Assembly: GCA_013214355.1 (NCBI GenBank)
Contig: JABSSL010000019.1
Coordinates: 142,991-206,990, forward strand
DNA length: 64,000 nucleotides
Reading direction: 5' to 3'
Source: Saprospiraceae bacterium
GTDB lineage: Bacteria; Bacteroidota; Bacteroidia; Chitinophagales; Saprospiraceae
The notes below the pieces were generated by a model. It ran no database searches and was not told the origin of the DNA. It worked only from the letters and a program-made list of their open reading frames with translations. Made by a program: the position numbers and the translations under genes. This document shows positions 1 through 9,244 of this stretch, piece after piece (position 1 is the stretch's first letter; every line of letters begins with the position of its first letter).

Positions 1-430
1 CATACCTAGCGCCAAATCCTACCAATATCCCTCCGAGCACGAGCAGGAGCCAGGAGTTACCTTGAGATAGGCCAAATAATTCTTCGGGTAATATAGAACC
101 AACTTCTGGAGCTTGAATCCCAATATCGCTTAGCGCCTCAAGAGTTTCCGGAGTGACGGTCATCGCTTCCGCTGGAGCAAGAAAGGTACGAGCTAGGAAA
201 CCCCCAACCATAGAGCCTACTATGAAGACCAATAACCAGTCGTGCTTTTTCCAATCCAGATTGAAATAGGAAGACCATCTTTTAGCTCCACCAATGGAAC
301 AAAGAGTCTGAAAAGAGGTAGACACGCCAAATCTCTCCCCAAAATACAGCATCAGAAAGAGCACCAAGGCAATTAGTAGGCCGGATATGGACCAGTGCCA
401 AGTCCCCGTCAGCCATTCTAGTGTAATCAT
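1..430 (-). CDS. YeeE/YedE family sulphur transporter, N-terminal part
   Basis: The 143 visible residues are the N-terminal part of a membrane protein that continues past the left window edge. The start is the ATG at 428-430. Hydrophobic segments lie at about residues 12-30, 65-82 and 126-141. The pieces FQTLCSIGG and WLLLVLGGILVGFGARY match the layout of YeeE/YedE (DUF395) proteins, which import thiosulfate or related sulphur compounds across the inner membrane. The Cys in TLC is typical of the family's substrate path. In Bacteroidota these genes are usually half-size and come in pairs, so a second half may lie to the left. A different frame on the same strand (282-497) is a shadow. Family call is fairly sure; substrate is inferred. 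Confidence 0.82.
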   Translation of the reverse strand, partial: MITLEWLTGTWHWSISGLLIALVLFLMLYFGERFGVSTSFQTLCSIGGAKRWSSYFNLDWKKHDWLLVFIVGSMVGGFLARTFLAPAEAMTVTPETLEALSDIGIQAPEVGSILPEELFGLSQGNSWLLLVLGGILVGFGARY

Positions 431-569
431 GGTAGTTTTGTATGAATGAATTATTAGTGGCAAAAATAGGTCCTGAACCTAGGACAATTTGTGACACTAA
501 TCACACAGTTCAATAGATGGAAGAAATGGGTTTATTATCTTCTCCCTATGGCTTTGTGAGCACATTTTC

Positions 570-578
570 TATCTTTGC
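570..578 (+). promoter_or_regulatory. candidate Bacteroidota -7 promoter element
   Basis: TATCTTTGC fits the Bacteroidota -7 consensus TAnnTTTG and lies about 90 bases before the ATG at 664. No clear -33 TTTG element sits at the usual distance, so this is a half match. Confidence 0.35.
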
Positions 579-663
579 ATAGTGACAGATGATAGTGGCC
601 TACTTCCACTCAACAGCGTTTTTTGCGAACTGGCTATTTGATAACCCATAAATCAGGAAAACA

Positions 664-1785
664 ATGCTATCCCTCAAAAATGGAATGGTCTTCGGATTTC
701 TGTTACTCTTTCCCTTACTGACGCATACCCAGGTTGTTGATTTTATCGATATTCATCTTACCGTGTTAGAGAAGGTGGGTGATAAGACACGCGCATTACC
801 CAATGCCAAACTCAATATTTCCGATGAAGGTGAAGTGATCACCAATACTAATGGCAGCCACACTTACACCTATGCTTTGCGTAACAAAGTGAATCCTGAA
901 ATATCCATTAGCTTGCTCTCCGAGCAACACAAAATGTTGAAGCCACTGGACGGCGCAATCATGGTGGACCCCACTCGGGAGGAAATGTTTATCGAGTTTG
1001 TGGTGGTGAATATGGCGGAAGAAAACCCCGAATTTAAGAAACGAGTGAATGATCTTGAAAAGAAAATTTCTCGTCTCCAATATAAGAATCAGTTGACTAA
1101 ACAGCAGCTCAGCCAACTGCACGCTACTTTACTAGATACTATTTTTTACTTTGAAGGAATAAAATCTGCGTTGCAGGCGGAATTGGCATCCGCCCAGGAA
1201 ATCAATCAAGAGCAACAAGCGGAAAATGCGGAACAAAGGAGAATGATTGAGGAACAGCAGAACAGGATCCAGGATCTAGAAAGTCAAGTGGATCAATTAA
1301 CCTTAGATTTAACGGAAGCATTAGAAGCTCGCTACCTGCGACAAAATGAATACTTTAAGAATATTTCCACAAATCTGATGGCCTATTTGAGGAAATCAAA
1401 AGATATTAAAGACCACCTACCCAATATTAAGACCTACTACCGATCTCCTGGCGGTTTTAAAGGCTTAGAACGAGATATAGATCAATACAATAAAGTGTAT
1501 TCTACCCTCGATGATGAGCATCTATCCTATCTCGAAGGAGTGGGTCATTATTGGGAAAATCCACCGATCAAAAAAGAACTAGAAGGAGTTTTCGATCTCG
1601 TCATCAAAGGCTTGCACCTGAACCAGGTGTTCCCAACGCTGAATGAGGTTCTCCTGCAACTACATAAGGAAAAACCAGGAAAGGCACAAAAGATTGCATC
1701 AGCTGCCTATGAAGATATGACGATCAATATCAACGACCTAGAGCAAAAGGTCAACCGAGTTTTGATCAAGCTAAGAAACAACTAG
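664..1785 (+). CDS. secreted coiled-coil protein of unknown function
   Basis: A 373-residue protein with a signal peptide at about 1-22. A small beta-rich domain at about 25-115 contains LPNAKLNISDEGE followed by NTNGSHTYTY, a pattern like carboxypeptidase-regulatory or BNR-type beta-sandwich domains. A long Gln/Glu-rich coiled coil follows at about 122-225, then a helical C-terminal domain. It lacks a lipobox and a type IX sorting domain, so it is probably periplasmic. It lies 66 bases before a tandem lipoprotein pair on the same strand and may share their transcript. I do not recognise the family. It could be a structural or scaffolding envelope protein. Confidence 0.8.
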   Translation: MLSLKNGMVFGFLLLFPLLTHTQVVDFIDIHLTVLEKVGDKTRALPNAKLNISDEGEVITNTNGSHTYTYALRNKVNPEISISLLSEQHKMLKPLDGAIMVDPTREEMFIEFVVVNMAEENPEFKKRVNDLEKKISRLQYKNQLTKQQLSQLHATLLDTIFYFEGIKSALQAELASAQEINQEQQAENAEQRRMIEEQQNRIQDLESQVDQLTLDLTEALEARYLRQNEYFKNISTNLMAYLRKSKDIKDHLPNIKTYYRSPGGFKGLERDIDQYNKVYSTLDDEHLSYLEGVGHYWENPPIKKELEGVFDLVIKGLHLNQVFPTLNEVLLQLHKEKPGKAQKIASAAYEDMTININDLEQKVNRVLIKLRNN

Positions 1786-1851
1786 AACTTAGCATAAGTC
1801 AACATTAATCGCACACTTATACTCATTTCGCCAACCAAAAATACCCTAAAA

Positions 1852-2745
1852 ATGTCGAAGCGTATCATTCAGTATCTAAGTATCGCGGCGGCTCTGTTTT
1901 TACAGGCTTGTAACCCCGATTGCACCAATTTGTCAACTTCAAATATTAGTTTGCCTCCTGGCCCCTATCAAGCGAATGCGGAAATTGCTGTTACCGCCAG
2001 CCCATCTAGCTTGATCAAGGAGCGAGAATTTCATATTTCAGTTCGAAAGAACAATGCCACGGAGATTAGCCTTTTGGATAGTCGCTTTGAAGAAGCGCTT
2101 GACGCTGCGGTATTGCTCATGCCGAATGAAGTTAACCCAACCGCATCTTTACTGATCAATGATCCAGATTGTACCGGTAATTTGATCCCAGTTGGCACAC
2201 CAACTAGTCTGCAGAGTAATTCGTTCTTCGTAGATAATCCTTTTTTCGTCACTCCAGCACCACCGTTAATTGTTATTCCGTCTCCTCCTCCAAGCATTCC
2301 GGGTAATATCGTTAATGCCTGGTTCAGTCCTAATAATCGGAAGTACTGTATTTGGTTCCAGCCAGATTTGGATGATAATGGCAATGAACTACCAACTCTA
2401 ACGAGGGGTTTCTTTGAAGGACAGGATCGAAAAGGTAGCTGGGAATTGGCTGCGGGTTGTGATAATATAGAGGGCACGGGGGAGTTATTTCATCTGAATC
2501 AAGTAACAGGTATCGTAGATAAAGTAAATAACATCATTAGCATTCGTGTGGACCGAACCAGTAAAAACCTAGGTTTTGAGGACTTTGAGGGTTTCTTTGT
2601 GGATCCTAATAAGATGCCAGCTGGTTCTGATTATAATATTGGCGGAGTATGTAATGCTGACAATGGCCGCTCGATGCCTAAGCTCATGTATCTCGTTTCT
2701 CAAACGACCAAAAGACAATTGCTACTCTGGAGAAATCTAGACTAG
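1852..2745 (+). CDS. proline-rich lipoprotein, paralogue 1
   Basis: A 297-residue predicted lipoprotein. The signal peptide ends in LFLQAC with the lipid-carrying Cys at residue 20, followed by NPDC. A beta-rich region precedes a proline stretch (PAPPLIVIPSPPPSIPG, about 140-156), and a second domain contains NRKYCIWFQPDLDDNGNEL and DNIEGTGEL. Six or so cysteines in the mature part are shared with the next gene, suggesting disulfides. The protein at 3028-3924 is a close paralogue (roughly 70% identical by eye, same length). Family and function are not recognised. Surface or periplasmic location follows from the lipobox only. Confidence 0.85.
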   Translation: MSKRIIQYLSIAAALFLQACNPDCTNLSTSNISLPPGPYQANAEIAVTASPSSLIKEREFHISVRKNNATEISLLDSRFEEALDAAVLLMPNEVNPTASLLINDPDCTGNLIPVGTPTSLQSNSFFVDNPFFVTPAPPLIVIPSPPPSIPGNIVNAWFSPNNRKYCIWFQPDLDDNGNELPTLTRGFFEGQDRKGSWELAAGCDNIEGTGELFHLNQVTGIVDKVNNIISIRVDRTSKNLGFEDFEGFFVDPNKMPAGSDYNIGGVCNADNGRSMPKLMYLVSQTTKRQLLLWRNLD

Positions 2746-2763
2746 GCTTTTATGATCCTTCTA

Positions 2764-2812
2764 TTTCAGCGAGGAAGTACTCAGTAATCTTCCTCGCTGA
2801 AACCGTTTTTTT
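2764..2812 (+). terminator. rho-independent terminator between the lipoprotein paralogues
   Basis: Perfect 14-bp stem: TTTCAGCGAGGAAG at 2764-2777 pairs with CTTCCTCGCTGAAA at 2789-2802, with an 11-base loop. It is followed by CCG and seven T residues. It would end the transcript of the first lipoprotein, so the second copy probably has its own promoter in 2813-3027. Confidence 0.9.
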
Positions 2813-3027
2813 GTAGAATCCCTATCTTTATTGCCACGGTAATTCATCTCTACAATTCTTCTATTGAATTGCCTAGACATTCTTGTTTTCGTCTAATTTA
2901 AGCTCTCCCAACTTAAATAAGGCCGTTGAATCTACAAGTGCAGGACTCGCTTGACCTGACCACTATGGTCAGCTGATCCTCCTATCCAACTTCAGCGGTA
3001 TTCAATCATTTTTTAAAATACCCTAAA

Positions 3028-3924
3028 ATGTCAAAGCCATTAATTTATGCTTTGGGAGTAGCCGCTATTTACCTTCTCCAAGCATGCACCCCTGATTGCA
3101 GTACTCCACTAAGTAGCAACATCGTGCTGCCGCCTGGGCCCTTTCAGGCAAATACAGAAATTGCCGTTACCGCTAATCCCAGCACCTTGATTCAGGATCG
3201 CGATTTCCATCTATCGATCAGAAAGAATAACCAGACCGAGATTAGCTTGTTAGATTCTCGCTTTGAAAAAGCACTCGATGCAGCGATCCTAATGATGCCG
3301 GAAGAAGTACACAGCTCCGCAAGCATACTAATGAGTGATCCAGATTGTACCGGGAACCTGGTCCCAATCGGAAATTCCACCAGTATCCAAAGCAAGTCCT
3401 TTTTCGTAGATAACCCCTTCTTTATCACACCTGCGCCGCCGCTGATCGTCATTCCCTCCTCCCCTCCTAGCATTCCGGGAAATATTGTCAATGACTGGTT
3501 TAGTCCCAACAATCGGAGATATTGTATCTGGTTTAAGCCTGAGCTAGATGACAATGGCAACGAACTTAAAACCATCAAAAAGGGCTTTTTTGATGCAGAT
3601 GGGAATCGTAAAGGTAGCTGGGAACTAGCAGCTGGATGTGACAACATTGAAGGAACGGGAGAATTAAATCACCTTAACCCCATCACCGGGATTGTAGATA
3701 AAGAGAATAATCTCATTAGTATCAGAATTGATCGAACCAGTAAAAACCTAGGTTTTGAAGATTTTGAAGGCTTCTTCGTGGATCCTAATCAGATGCCAGC
3801 TGGCACAGATTACAATATTGGAGGCATCTGTAATGCGCAATTCGGGCGTTCGATGCCCAAACTCATGTATCTCGTTTCACAAACGACCAAAAGACAACTT
3901 CTTTTGTGGCGAAATGATGATTAG
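3028..3924 (+). CDS. proline-rich lipoprotein, paralogue 2
   Basis: A 298-residue lipoprotein, second copy of the gene at 1852-2745. The lipobox is YLLQAC with Cys at residue 20. The proline hinge (PAPPLIVIPSSPPSIPG), the NRRYCIWF stretch and the C-terminal run ending in SQTTKRQLLLWRN are nearly unchanged. The signal peptide and residues about 75-110 differ more. Conserved blocks at the DNA level (for example around 3735-3785 versus 2560-2605) show a fairly recent duplication or gene conversion. It is separated from copy 1 by a terminator and 280 bases. Function unknown. Confidence 0.85.
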   Translation: MSKPLIYALGVAAIYLLQACTPDCSTPLSSNIVLPPGPFQANTEIAVTANPSTLIQDRDFHLSIRKNNQTEISLLDSRFEKALDAAILMMPEEVHSSASILMSDPDCTGNLVPIGNSTSIQSKSFFVDNPFFITPAPPLIVIPSSPPSIPGNIVNDWFSPNNRRYCIWFKPELDDNGNELKTIKKGFFDADGNRKGSWELAAGCDNIEGTGELNHLNPITGIVDKENNLISIRIDRTSKNLGFEDFEGFFVDPNQMPAGTDYNIGGICNAQFGRSMPKLMYLVSQTTKRQLLLWRNDD

Positions 3925-3948
3925 GATATCGGATTAAAGCCGTCGAAT

Positions 3949-3988
3949 AAAATAGGGGCATCGCCAAAGTGGTCGATGCCCCTATTTT
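3949..3988. terminator. bidirectional terminator between convergent genes
   Basis: AAAATAGGGGCATCG (3949-3963) pairs perfectly with CGATGCCCCTATTTT (3974-3988) around a 10-base loop. The A/T ends give a U tract in both directions. It serves the lipoprotein gene ending at 3924 (+) and the membrane-protein gene ending at 4009 (-). Confidence 0.9.
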
Positions 3989-4008
3989 TCTTGGATCTGC
4001 CCAGTTTT

Positions 4009-5040
4009 CTAGATGCCTAAGCGAAGTCCTAAGGTGAAATTACTGTAGGAAGCCCGCACAATTTCCTGTTGTGGATTCACTACCGCTGAAATGAGCGGAA
4101 AGCCTCCGGTAAAGAAAAAATTATAATTTCTAGTTGGTGCATATTGAATGCCCCCAAAGGCAAAGAGGAATTCATTGACACGGATCAGCGAGCTTGTCTC
4201 TGAGGGAGATTGCGACGGTTTAAAGGCAAGGCTATAGCTCAACCCTGGGTAAAAGGTCCACTTATCCCCGAATGGTCTTTGTATCAAAGAAAAGTTAATA
4301 CTGGTATTAAATAAGTACTGGTCATTGACACCTGAAGAAGGGAAAAAGGTTTGAAAAGTTCCCCCAAGGAAATAGAAGGTTTGATTATTTAAACCCTTGT
4401 AATACGTAAACCCAATGTCAGCGGTGTTTCGATCAGCAGCCAGTTGTCGAGCCTTTTCCTCTCCCGTCACGGTCTTAATCGCAAAACCACCATTCAAAAC
4501 AAACTTGGGATCCGAGGTGATGGGTGCAGATCTAAAACGGAGTCCGACGCTACTAATATCGCCAAGAGATTCGTCAAAAATGGCTCCCCCAGGATTAGCT
4601 TCTAAAAGCGCATTGAGATCGCCGCTGCTGCTGAATACTCTAAACATGGAACTAGAAGCAGCATTGTCTACCCGGGTTCTCGTATACCGAATATGGATTC
4701 CAACATCCCACTTGGCCGATTCAGAAATGCCGTAAAAGCCGAATATATCAGAAATGAACTGAGTAGCCCGAAAACGATCAATAATGGGAGAATTTTGATC
4801 GGTTTGATGTAGGGCTAACCAGTAAGAGGTCAAAGAATTGTTCCAGATAACTTCGCCTTGCCCCGCACGAAGAACTGTTGAGGAACCACCTGCAACGATA
4901 AACGCCTCTTTCAAAGAGTCGGCATCGAAACCGGGTATGGAGTATTTAAATTTCTGTGCCTCAACTGTTTGCGCAAGCAAGAAACAGAAACTGAGACAAC
5001 TAATGATCATTTGCCATTTGGAGTTAGCTGATAGCTTCAT
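4009..5040 (-). CDS. outer-membrane beta-barrel protein
   Basis: A 343-residue protein. I place the start at the ATG 5038-5040, which begins a clean signal peptide (about residues 1-28, ending VEA-Q). A longer frame reaching 5205 would overlap the next gene and bury the signal. The mature part has alternating hydrophobic and polar strands separated by short turns, and it ends in NFTLGLRLGI, as expected of an outer-membrane barrel of the Bacteroidota 'hypothetical porin' kind. No plug or TonB box is seen. It follows the small membrane-protein gene at 5130-5615 by 89 bases and is probably cotranscribed. Substrate unknown. Confidence 0.75.
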   Translation of the reverse strand: MKLSANSKWQMIISCLSFCFLLAQTVEAQKFKYSIPGFDADSLKEAFIVAGGSSTVLRAGQGEVIWNNSLTSYWLALHQTDQNSPIIDRFRATQFISDIFGFYGISESAKWDVGIHIRYTRTRVDNAASSSMFRVFSSSGDLNALLEANPGGAIFDESLGDISSVGLRFRSAPITSDPKFVLNGGFAIKTVTGEEKARQLAADRNTADIGFTYYKGLNNQTFYFLGGTFQTFFPSSGVNDQYLFNTSINFSLIQRPFGDKWTFYPGLSYSLAFKPSQSPSETSSLIRVNEFLFAFGGIQYAPTRNYNFFFTGGFPLISAVVNPQQEIVRASYSNFTLGLRLGI

Positions 5041-5129
5041 TATGCAGTATTTAGGTGTAAAGTTTGAAAAGGTACTGGACCATATTTTAATCGAAGATAG
5101 TAAAATTATCAGCACAGGAGATCGCTTTC

Positions 5130-5615
5130 CTATTGCAAATTGGGCCGATTTCCTGTCCATATAATAGAAATGCCCATCGTGCCTTCGGCACAATAAGCTA
5201 AACACTCACCTTGACCACTAAAGCTTTTTCCTTGCCCTAGCGTAAAGGCAAAGTTCTCTTTTAAGTGGCCTCCACTTATCTTGTAACTTTTGTGCACTAT
5301 TTGTCCACTGATTGATCGAAAATCTTCACTAATTTTTAATTTTTCTAAGGTGAGCTTCTCAGGTCGAGTAGATTTTGGCGGATAGACTTCCAGATAGGCT
5401 TGTAAACTATCTTCGAATCCCAGATTCAACGTACCAGAATATACTAAATCCCGTTCATGATTGTAGAAGTAGGTAATATCCCAACTTCCCAACCAATCTT
5501 CTTGGGTGAATTCTGTTTTACGAAACAACAAGTACACTAGGAGAATTCCGAGCAGGACCAGAAGTGTGCTAGTTACCAAGCTAGGGGGCTGCCTACGGCT
5601 AGAAGTCTTTTTCAT
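5130..5615 (-). CDS. small membrane-anchored protein of unknown function
   Basis: 161 residues. A basic N-terminus (MKKTSSRRQ) is followed by one transmembrane segment at about 14-31. The remainder is a probably periplasmic beta-rich domain rich in Gly, Ser and Lys. It contains two close cysteines (ECLAYC) near the C-terminus, which could form a disulfide. It is the first gene of a two-gene unit with the barrel protein at 4009-5040. No family is recognised. The fold might be lipocalin-like (WLGSWDITYFYNHERDL near the N-terminus), which is a weak guess. Confidence 0.65.
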   Translation of the reverse strand: MKKTSSRRQPPSLVTSTLLVLLGILLVYLLFRKTEFTQEDWLGSWDITYFYNHERDLVYSGTLNLGFEDSLQAYLEVYPPKSTRPEKLTLEKLKISEDFRSISGQIVHKSYKISGGHLKENFAFTLGQGKSFSGQGECLAYCAEGTMGISIIWTGNRPNLQ

Positions 5616-6053
5616 GATTTTTGGGGTAGGGTGAACGAAATTTAAGCTAGCAGGTAAGTATCAATCAGTAAGCAAATTACTAAGAAGTTCTTTAAGATTA
5701 TTCAGTCTAAGCAGAAAAAGCAATATTGTGCGGCAGGATCCTCGACAAAATTGCCCGAATTGTCAGCTTAAGTCCGTTCTTTATTTACTTTTCTGAGGAG
5801 TGAAAAAGAGCAGGATGTCTGTATAACTACAATCTCTGATATGTTAAAAAAATCTTAAAACATTAGGTACTACTGTCATAATTAGCTGTGGTAAACTACA
5901 ATCACATAGAGAATATCCTTACATTTAATAGTTCAACTCGCCCTGCTTTGGGAAGACAGCTACTACTCCAAAGAAAATTCGATCGCTAGAACCCTATTTA
6001 AGCTTCCTCTATTAAATGCTCAGGATATACTCGGTAACTACAAAAAACGAAGT
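5616..6053. other. intergenic region between divergent genes
   Basis: 438 bases between the divergent starts at 5615 (-) and 6054 (+). It is AT-rich and should hold both promoters. I see no clear TAnnTTTG element, hairpin or small gene in it. Confidence 0.6.
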
Positions 6054-9000
6054 ATGAAAACCCTTTTTACCCTACTGACCACACTACTGACCTTGTGTTG
6101 CTTGTCTAGCATACATGGGCAGGTAGACTATCACATTCTATCTGATTGGGATTACCCAAGAAAGGAGAGTGCTCCTGGTAACTACTGGCCCGAAAAAATC
6201 CATAAGATTATCAGAGGCCTGGATGGGCAAATAGTAGCTGTGGGTGAAACGGTAAGCTCAGATAACAAAAGATTTGAAGGGCTGTTTTTGATCATCGATG
6301 AGAAAACAGGGCAAGAAAAATTTCGGAAATCTTACCCAAAATCTGCTGATGCAGGCTTCTACAGCATAGTTCAAAATTTTGACGGTACTTATACCATCGT
6401 AGGCTATCAGTCTACGGCAAGAGAGGGGCGGAATGGTTGGGTTTTAAAAGTGGATCAAAAAGGGAAAATCGTATTTGAAGATGCACCTAGGAGTAAGGAG
6501 GGACGAGACGACGTATTATTAGATGTGGCCATTGATGCCGAAGGGAACGTTTTGGCTGCCGGATACCAACGTCATAAGACAAAATTCAATGCCTTGTGGT
6601 TAGTTCAGATAGGGACTGAGGAAACCACTGACAAAATCATTAATGATGCTGCACTAGGGTTTGTGAATACGATCGTCCCTGCTCATGAAGGCGGATTCGT
6701 CCTTCTGGGTAACACAGAGCAATTTAAGGATGGACAAATTGAAGATGCCTGGGTACTTAAAGTCAATAAAGAGGGAGGCCAAGTAGGCACCGGACTAAAA
6801 TACTTCGGAGACAAAGGCTATCAAGACATTCAAGATATAACTCCGACGCTAGACGGAGGGTATGCCATTGCTGGGGTAACTACCTCTAAAGGAAATGGGC
6901 TTGCCGATATGTGGGTGCTGAAAGTTGATCGAAACTTTAAGTTGCAATGGGAAAAAACCTACGGAAGCACCAAAGAAGATGCCGCACAATCCATTATTGC
7001 TTTACAACATGGAGGCTTTGCCATTCTTGGGCAAGGTAAAGGCCATTTAGCCAGTGCCCCAACGACTCAACTGCAATTACTTGTTATAGATAATAAAGGG
7101 AACGAACTGGATGACACTAGCACGCCCATTATCCCAACGCGGGGAAATGAACGAGGCACTTCCCTGGTAGAGACTGATAAAGGCTTACTAGTGGTGGCTG
7201 GGGTAGATGAAGCAGAAGATCGCAGACAAACCCCTACTCCACATATTGGTGGCTATATCTACCGACAACTACCTAGGATGACCAATAGTGCTAAGGAGCG
7301 AGAACGCAATGCCAATTACTCCAATGCTTTAGCCTTGAGTGAGCCAAAATTTATTGATAATAACGATAATGGATATTTAGAAACCAACGAAAGGGGGTAT
7401 TTCCTGGTCAAGGTAAAAAATCAAACAACTAGTCCCCTCGATCAGATCACTGCTCATATACAAAATGATCATATTCGAGCCGTGAAGACAGCATTTACCA
7501 ATATCAAAATCGGTACGCTACTAGCAGGGCAATCCAAAGATGTCCACATACCCCTTACTGCGCTCAAAGACCTAGGTGGTACTGGCCGATTGGAATTTAA
7601 TATGCAGTTCCATGTCAAAGGAATTTTTGCGAGCAGGGCGATAGGGCATGTTAAGACCAATCAACCAGACCCAGCCAAGTTGATGGTCAGTAGCTCCAAA
7701 TTCTTACCGGCTAACAAACCTCAAGCTGGGCAAGAAATTCTACTTACGGTGGAAATCGAGAATCGAGGAGGTAGAGATACGGGACCCTTTGATGTCGATT
7801 TCATTATCCCTGCTGGGGTTGAATCTTTAGAATCAGAAAGGCAAAACATTCTTAGTATTCCGCCGAACGGGCGAAAAACACTAAGGTTCTCTTTTCGCTT
7901 TGATCAACAGTTTAAAGGTAACAGCCTAAATATTGTCATGGAAGCTGGGGGAAGTAGCTTGAATTCGTACAAGAAGGGATTCAATCTAATGGTTGACAAC
8001 CGAAAAGAAGAAGTGGTTACGGTACCGGGTACAATGCCCGCTGGCAATGAGATTTTTTGGACTTCACCCGATCCCAATGACTACAGTTCGAGAGTGGTAG
8101 AAGTCAATGATCGAAATGCCAATATCAAGTTGATGGCTTTATCTGGATCTCTCCTGAACAAAAGCAATTTCGCTACTAGGATAAATGGTGAGTTTGTGGG
8201 TGAAGGGCAAAAGATGGATGAAGAAACACTCCAAGGTCCGGGGAAAGACATGGGGAGAAATCGTTATACCTTTAAAGATAAGATTCGTTTGCAACCTGGT
8301 CGAAATATTGTGGAAGTAGTTTACAATGATAACAAAGGCCTACAATTCGCCAGTCGTCCTATGACCTTCAACTATATCCCTAAGGGCAATCCAAACCTAT
8401 ATGTTCGATCGGTTGGGATAGATCATGATGATTTGAAGTACACGGTCAAGGACGCAGAAGATATCGCAAAAGAGTTTTCCAAGTTGAAGGATGACCGAGG
8501 CAGAGGGTTTCGGAAAGTGGATGTTCTGCAATTAACGCAGGATGATCATACTACCTTGATCAATTTAAAAAAGATGATCGTCAACCTACGACGTTCCAAT
8601 ATCAAAGACAATGACCTAGTCGTCTTGTTTATTTCTACCCATGGCAAAGTATTAAGTGATAGAGGTGATTATATCTTAATTCCTTCTGACTTTGATCCGG
8701 AATATGAGGAACAAACCTCCCTAAATTTCCAGCGAGATATCCTGGACGAATTGGACCAGATCAAAGGAAAAGTACTGGTCTTCATTGACGCTTGCCACAG
8801 TGGAAACGCACTCGGTAGTAAAGACTTTACTGACGAAGCGGCTAGTAAGTTTATGAATGATCTGATTGAAAAGACTTCAGGTATGGAAATTATTGCCTCC
8901 TGTAGTGATCATGAATTTTCCTGGGAAGACGATAAATGGCAGAATGGGGCCTTTACGGAGGCCATATTAGAGGCTTTCCAAGACAGGACGGTAGAAGTGG

Positions 9001-9218
9001 ATGGGGAACTAATTCACGCAGATATCTTTGACGAAATCAATCAAAGGAAAAGTGGAAGGGATGGTATTATTACCATCGAAGAGCTCCGAAATTACATTGG
9101 AAAGCGTGTACCGCACCTTGTGCGCTCTATTAAACGGCAAAAACAAAATCCTTCGCACAAGTCCACGGAATTGTTGCCAAAGGACACACCGATCTATATG
9201 GTCGATCAGAATCAATAA
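6054..9218 (+). CDS. secreted caspase-family (peptidase C14) protein with N-terminal repeats
   Basis: A 1054-residue exported protein with a signal peptide at 1-22. Residues about 45-400 carry repeated units of the form 'GGFVLLGNT..DAWVLKVN..G' and 'DGGYAIAGVT..ADMWVLKVD', a beta-propeller-like delta-60/kelch-style region. Two CARDB-like beta-sandwiches follow at about 425-530 and 545-650. The C-terminal domain (about 785-1040) is a caspase-type peptidase. His863 lies in LVVLFISTHGK and Cys914 in VLVFIDACHSGNA, so the catalytic dyad is intact. An acidic S1 pocket, as in metacaspases (Arg/Lys specificity), is plausible but not shown. No C-terminal sorting domain is visible. Role unknown; envelope or extracellular proteolysis is likely. 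Confidence 0.88.
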   Translation: MKTLFTLLTTLLTLCCLSSIHGQVDYHILSDWDYPRKESAPGNYWPEKIHKIIRGLDGQIVAVGETVSSDNKRFEGLFLIIDEKTGQEKFRKSYPKSADAGFYSIVQNFDGTYTIVGYQSTAREGRNGWVLKVDQKGKIVFEDAPRSKEGRDDVLLDVAIDAEGNVLAAGYQRHKTKFNALWLVQIGTEETTDKIINDAALGFVNTIVPAHEGGFVLLGNTEQFKDGQIEDAWVLKVNKEGGQVGTGLKYFGDKGYQDIQDITPTLDGGYAIAGVTTSKGNGLADMWVLKVDRNFKLQWEKTYGSTKEDAAQSIIALQHGGFAILGQGKGHLASAPTTQLQLLVIDNKGNELDDTSTPIIPTRGNERGTSLVETDKGLLVVAGVDEAEDRRQTPTPHIGGYIYRQLPRMTNSAKERERNANYSNALALSEPKFIDNNDNGYLETNERGYFLVKVKNQTTSPLDQITAHIQNDHIRAVKTAFTNIKIGTLLAGQSKDVHIPLTALKDLGGTGRLEFNMQFHVKGIFASRAIGHVKTNQPDPAKLMVSSSKFLPANKPQAGQEILLTVEIENRGGRDTGPFDVDFIIPAGVESLESERQNILSIPPNGRKTLRFSFRFDQQFKGNSLNIVMEAGGSSLNSYKKGFNLMVDNRKEEVVTVPGTMPAGNEIFWTSPDPNDYSSRVVEVNDRNANIKLMALSGSLLNKSNFATRINGEFVGEGQKMDEETLQGPGKDMGRNRYTFKDKIRLQPGRNIVEVVYNDNKGLQFASRPMTFNYIPKGNPNLYVRSVGIDHDDLKYTVKDAEDIAKEFSKLKDDRGRGFRKVDVLQLTQDDHTTLINLKKMIVNLRRSNIKDNDLVVLFISTHGKVLSDRGDYILIPSDFDPEYEEQTSLNFQRDILDELDQIKGKVLVFIDACHSGNALGSKDFTDEAASKFMNDLIEKTSGMEIIASCSDHEFSWEDDKWQNGAFTEAILEAFQDRTVEVDGELIHADIFDEINQRKSGRDGIITIEELRNYIGKRVPHLVRSIKRQKQNPSHKSTELLPKDTPIYMVDQNQ

Positions 9219-9244
9219 GCTAACATAAACTCGGGGGCCAAAGC

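Noticed and set aside
5041..5205. N-terminal extension of the barrel protein
   Set aside because: It would bury the signal peptide and overlap the upstream membrane-protein gene.
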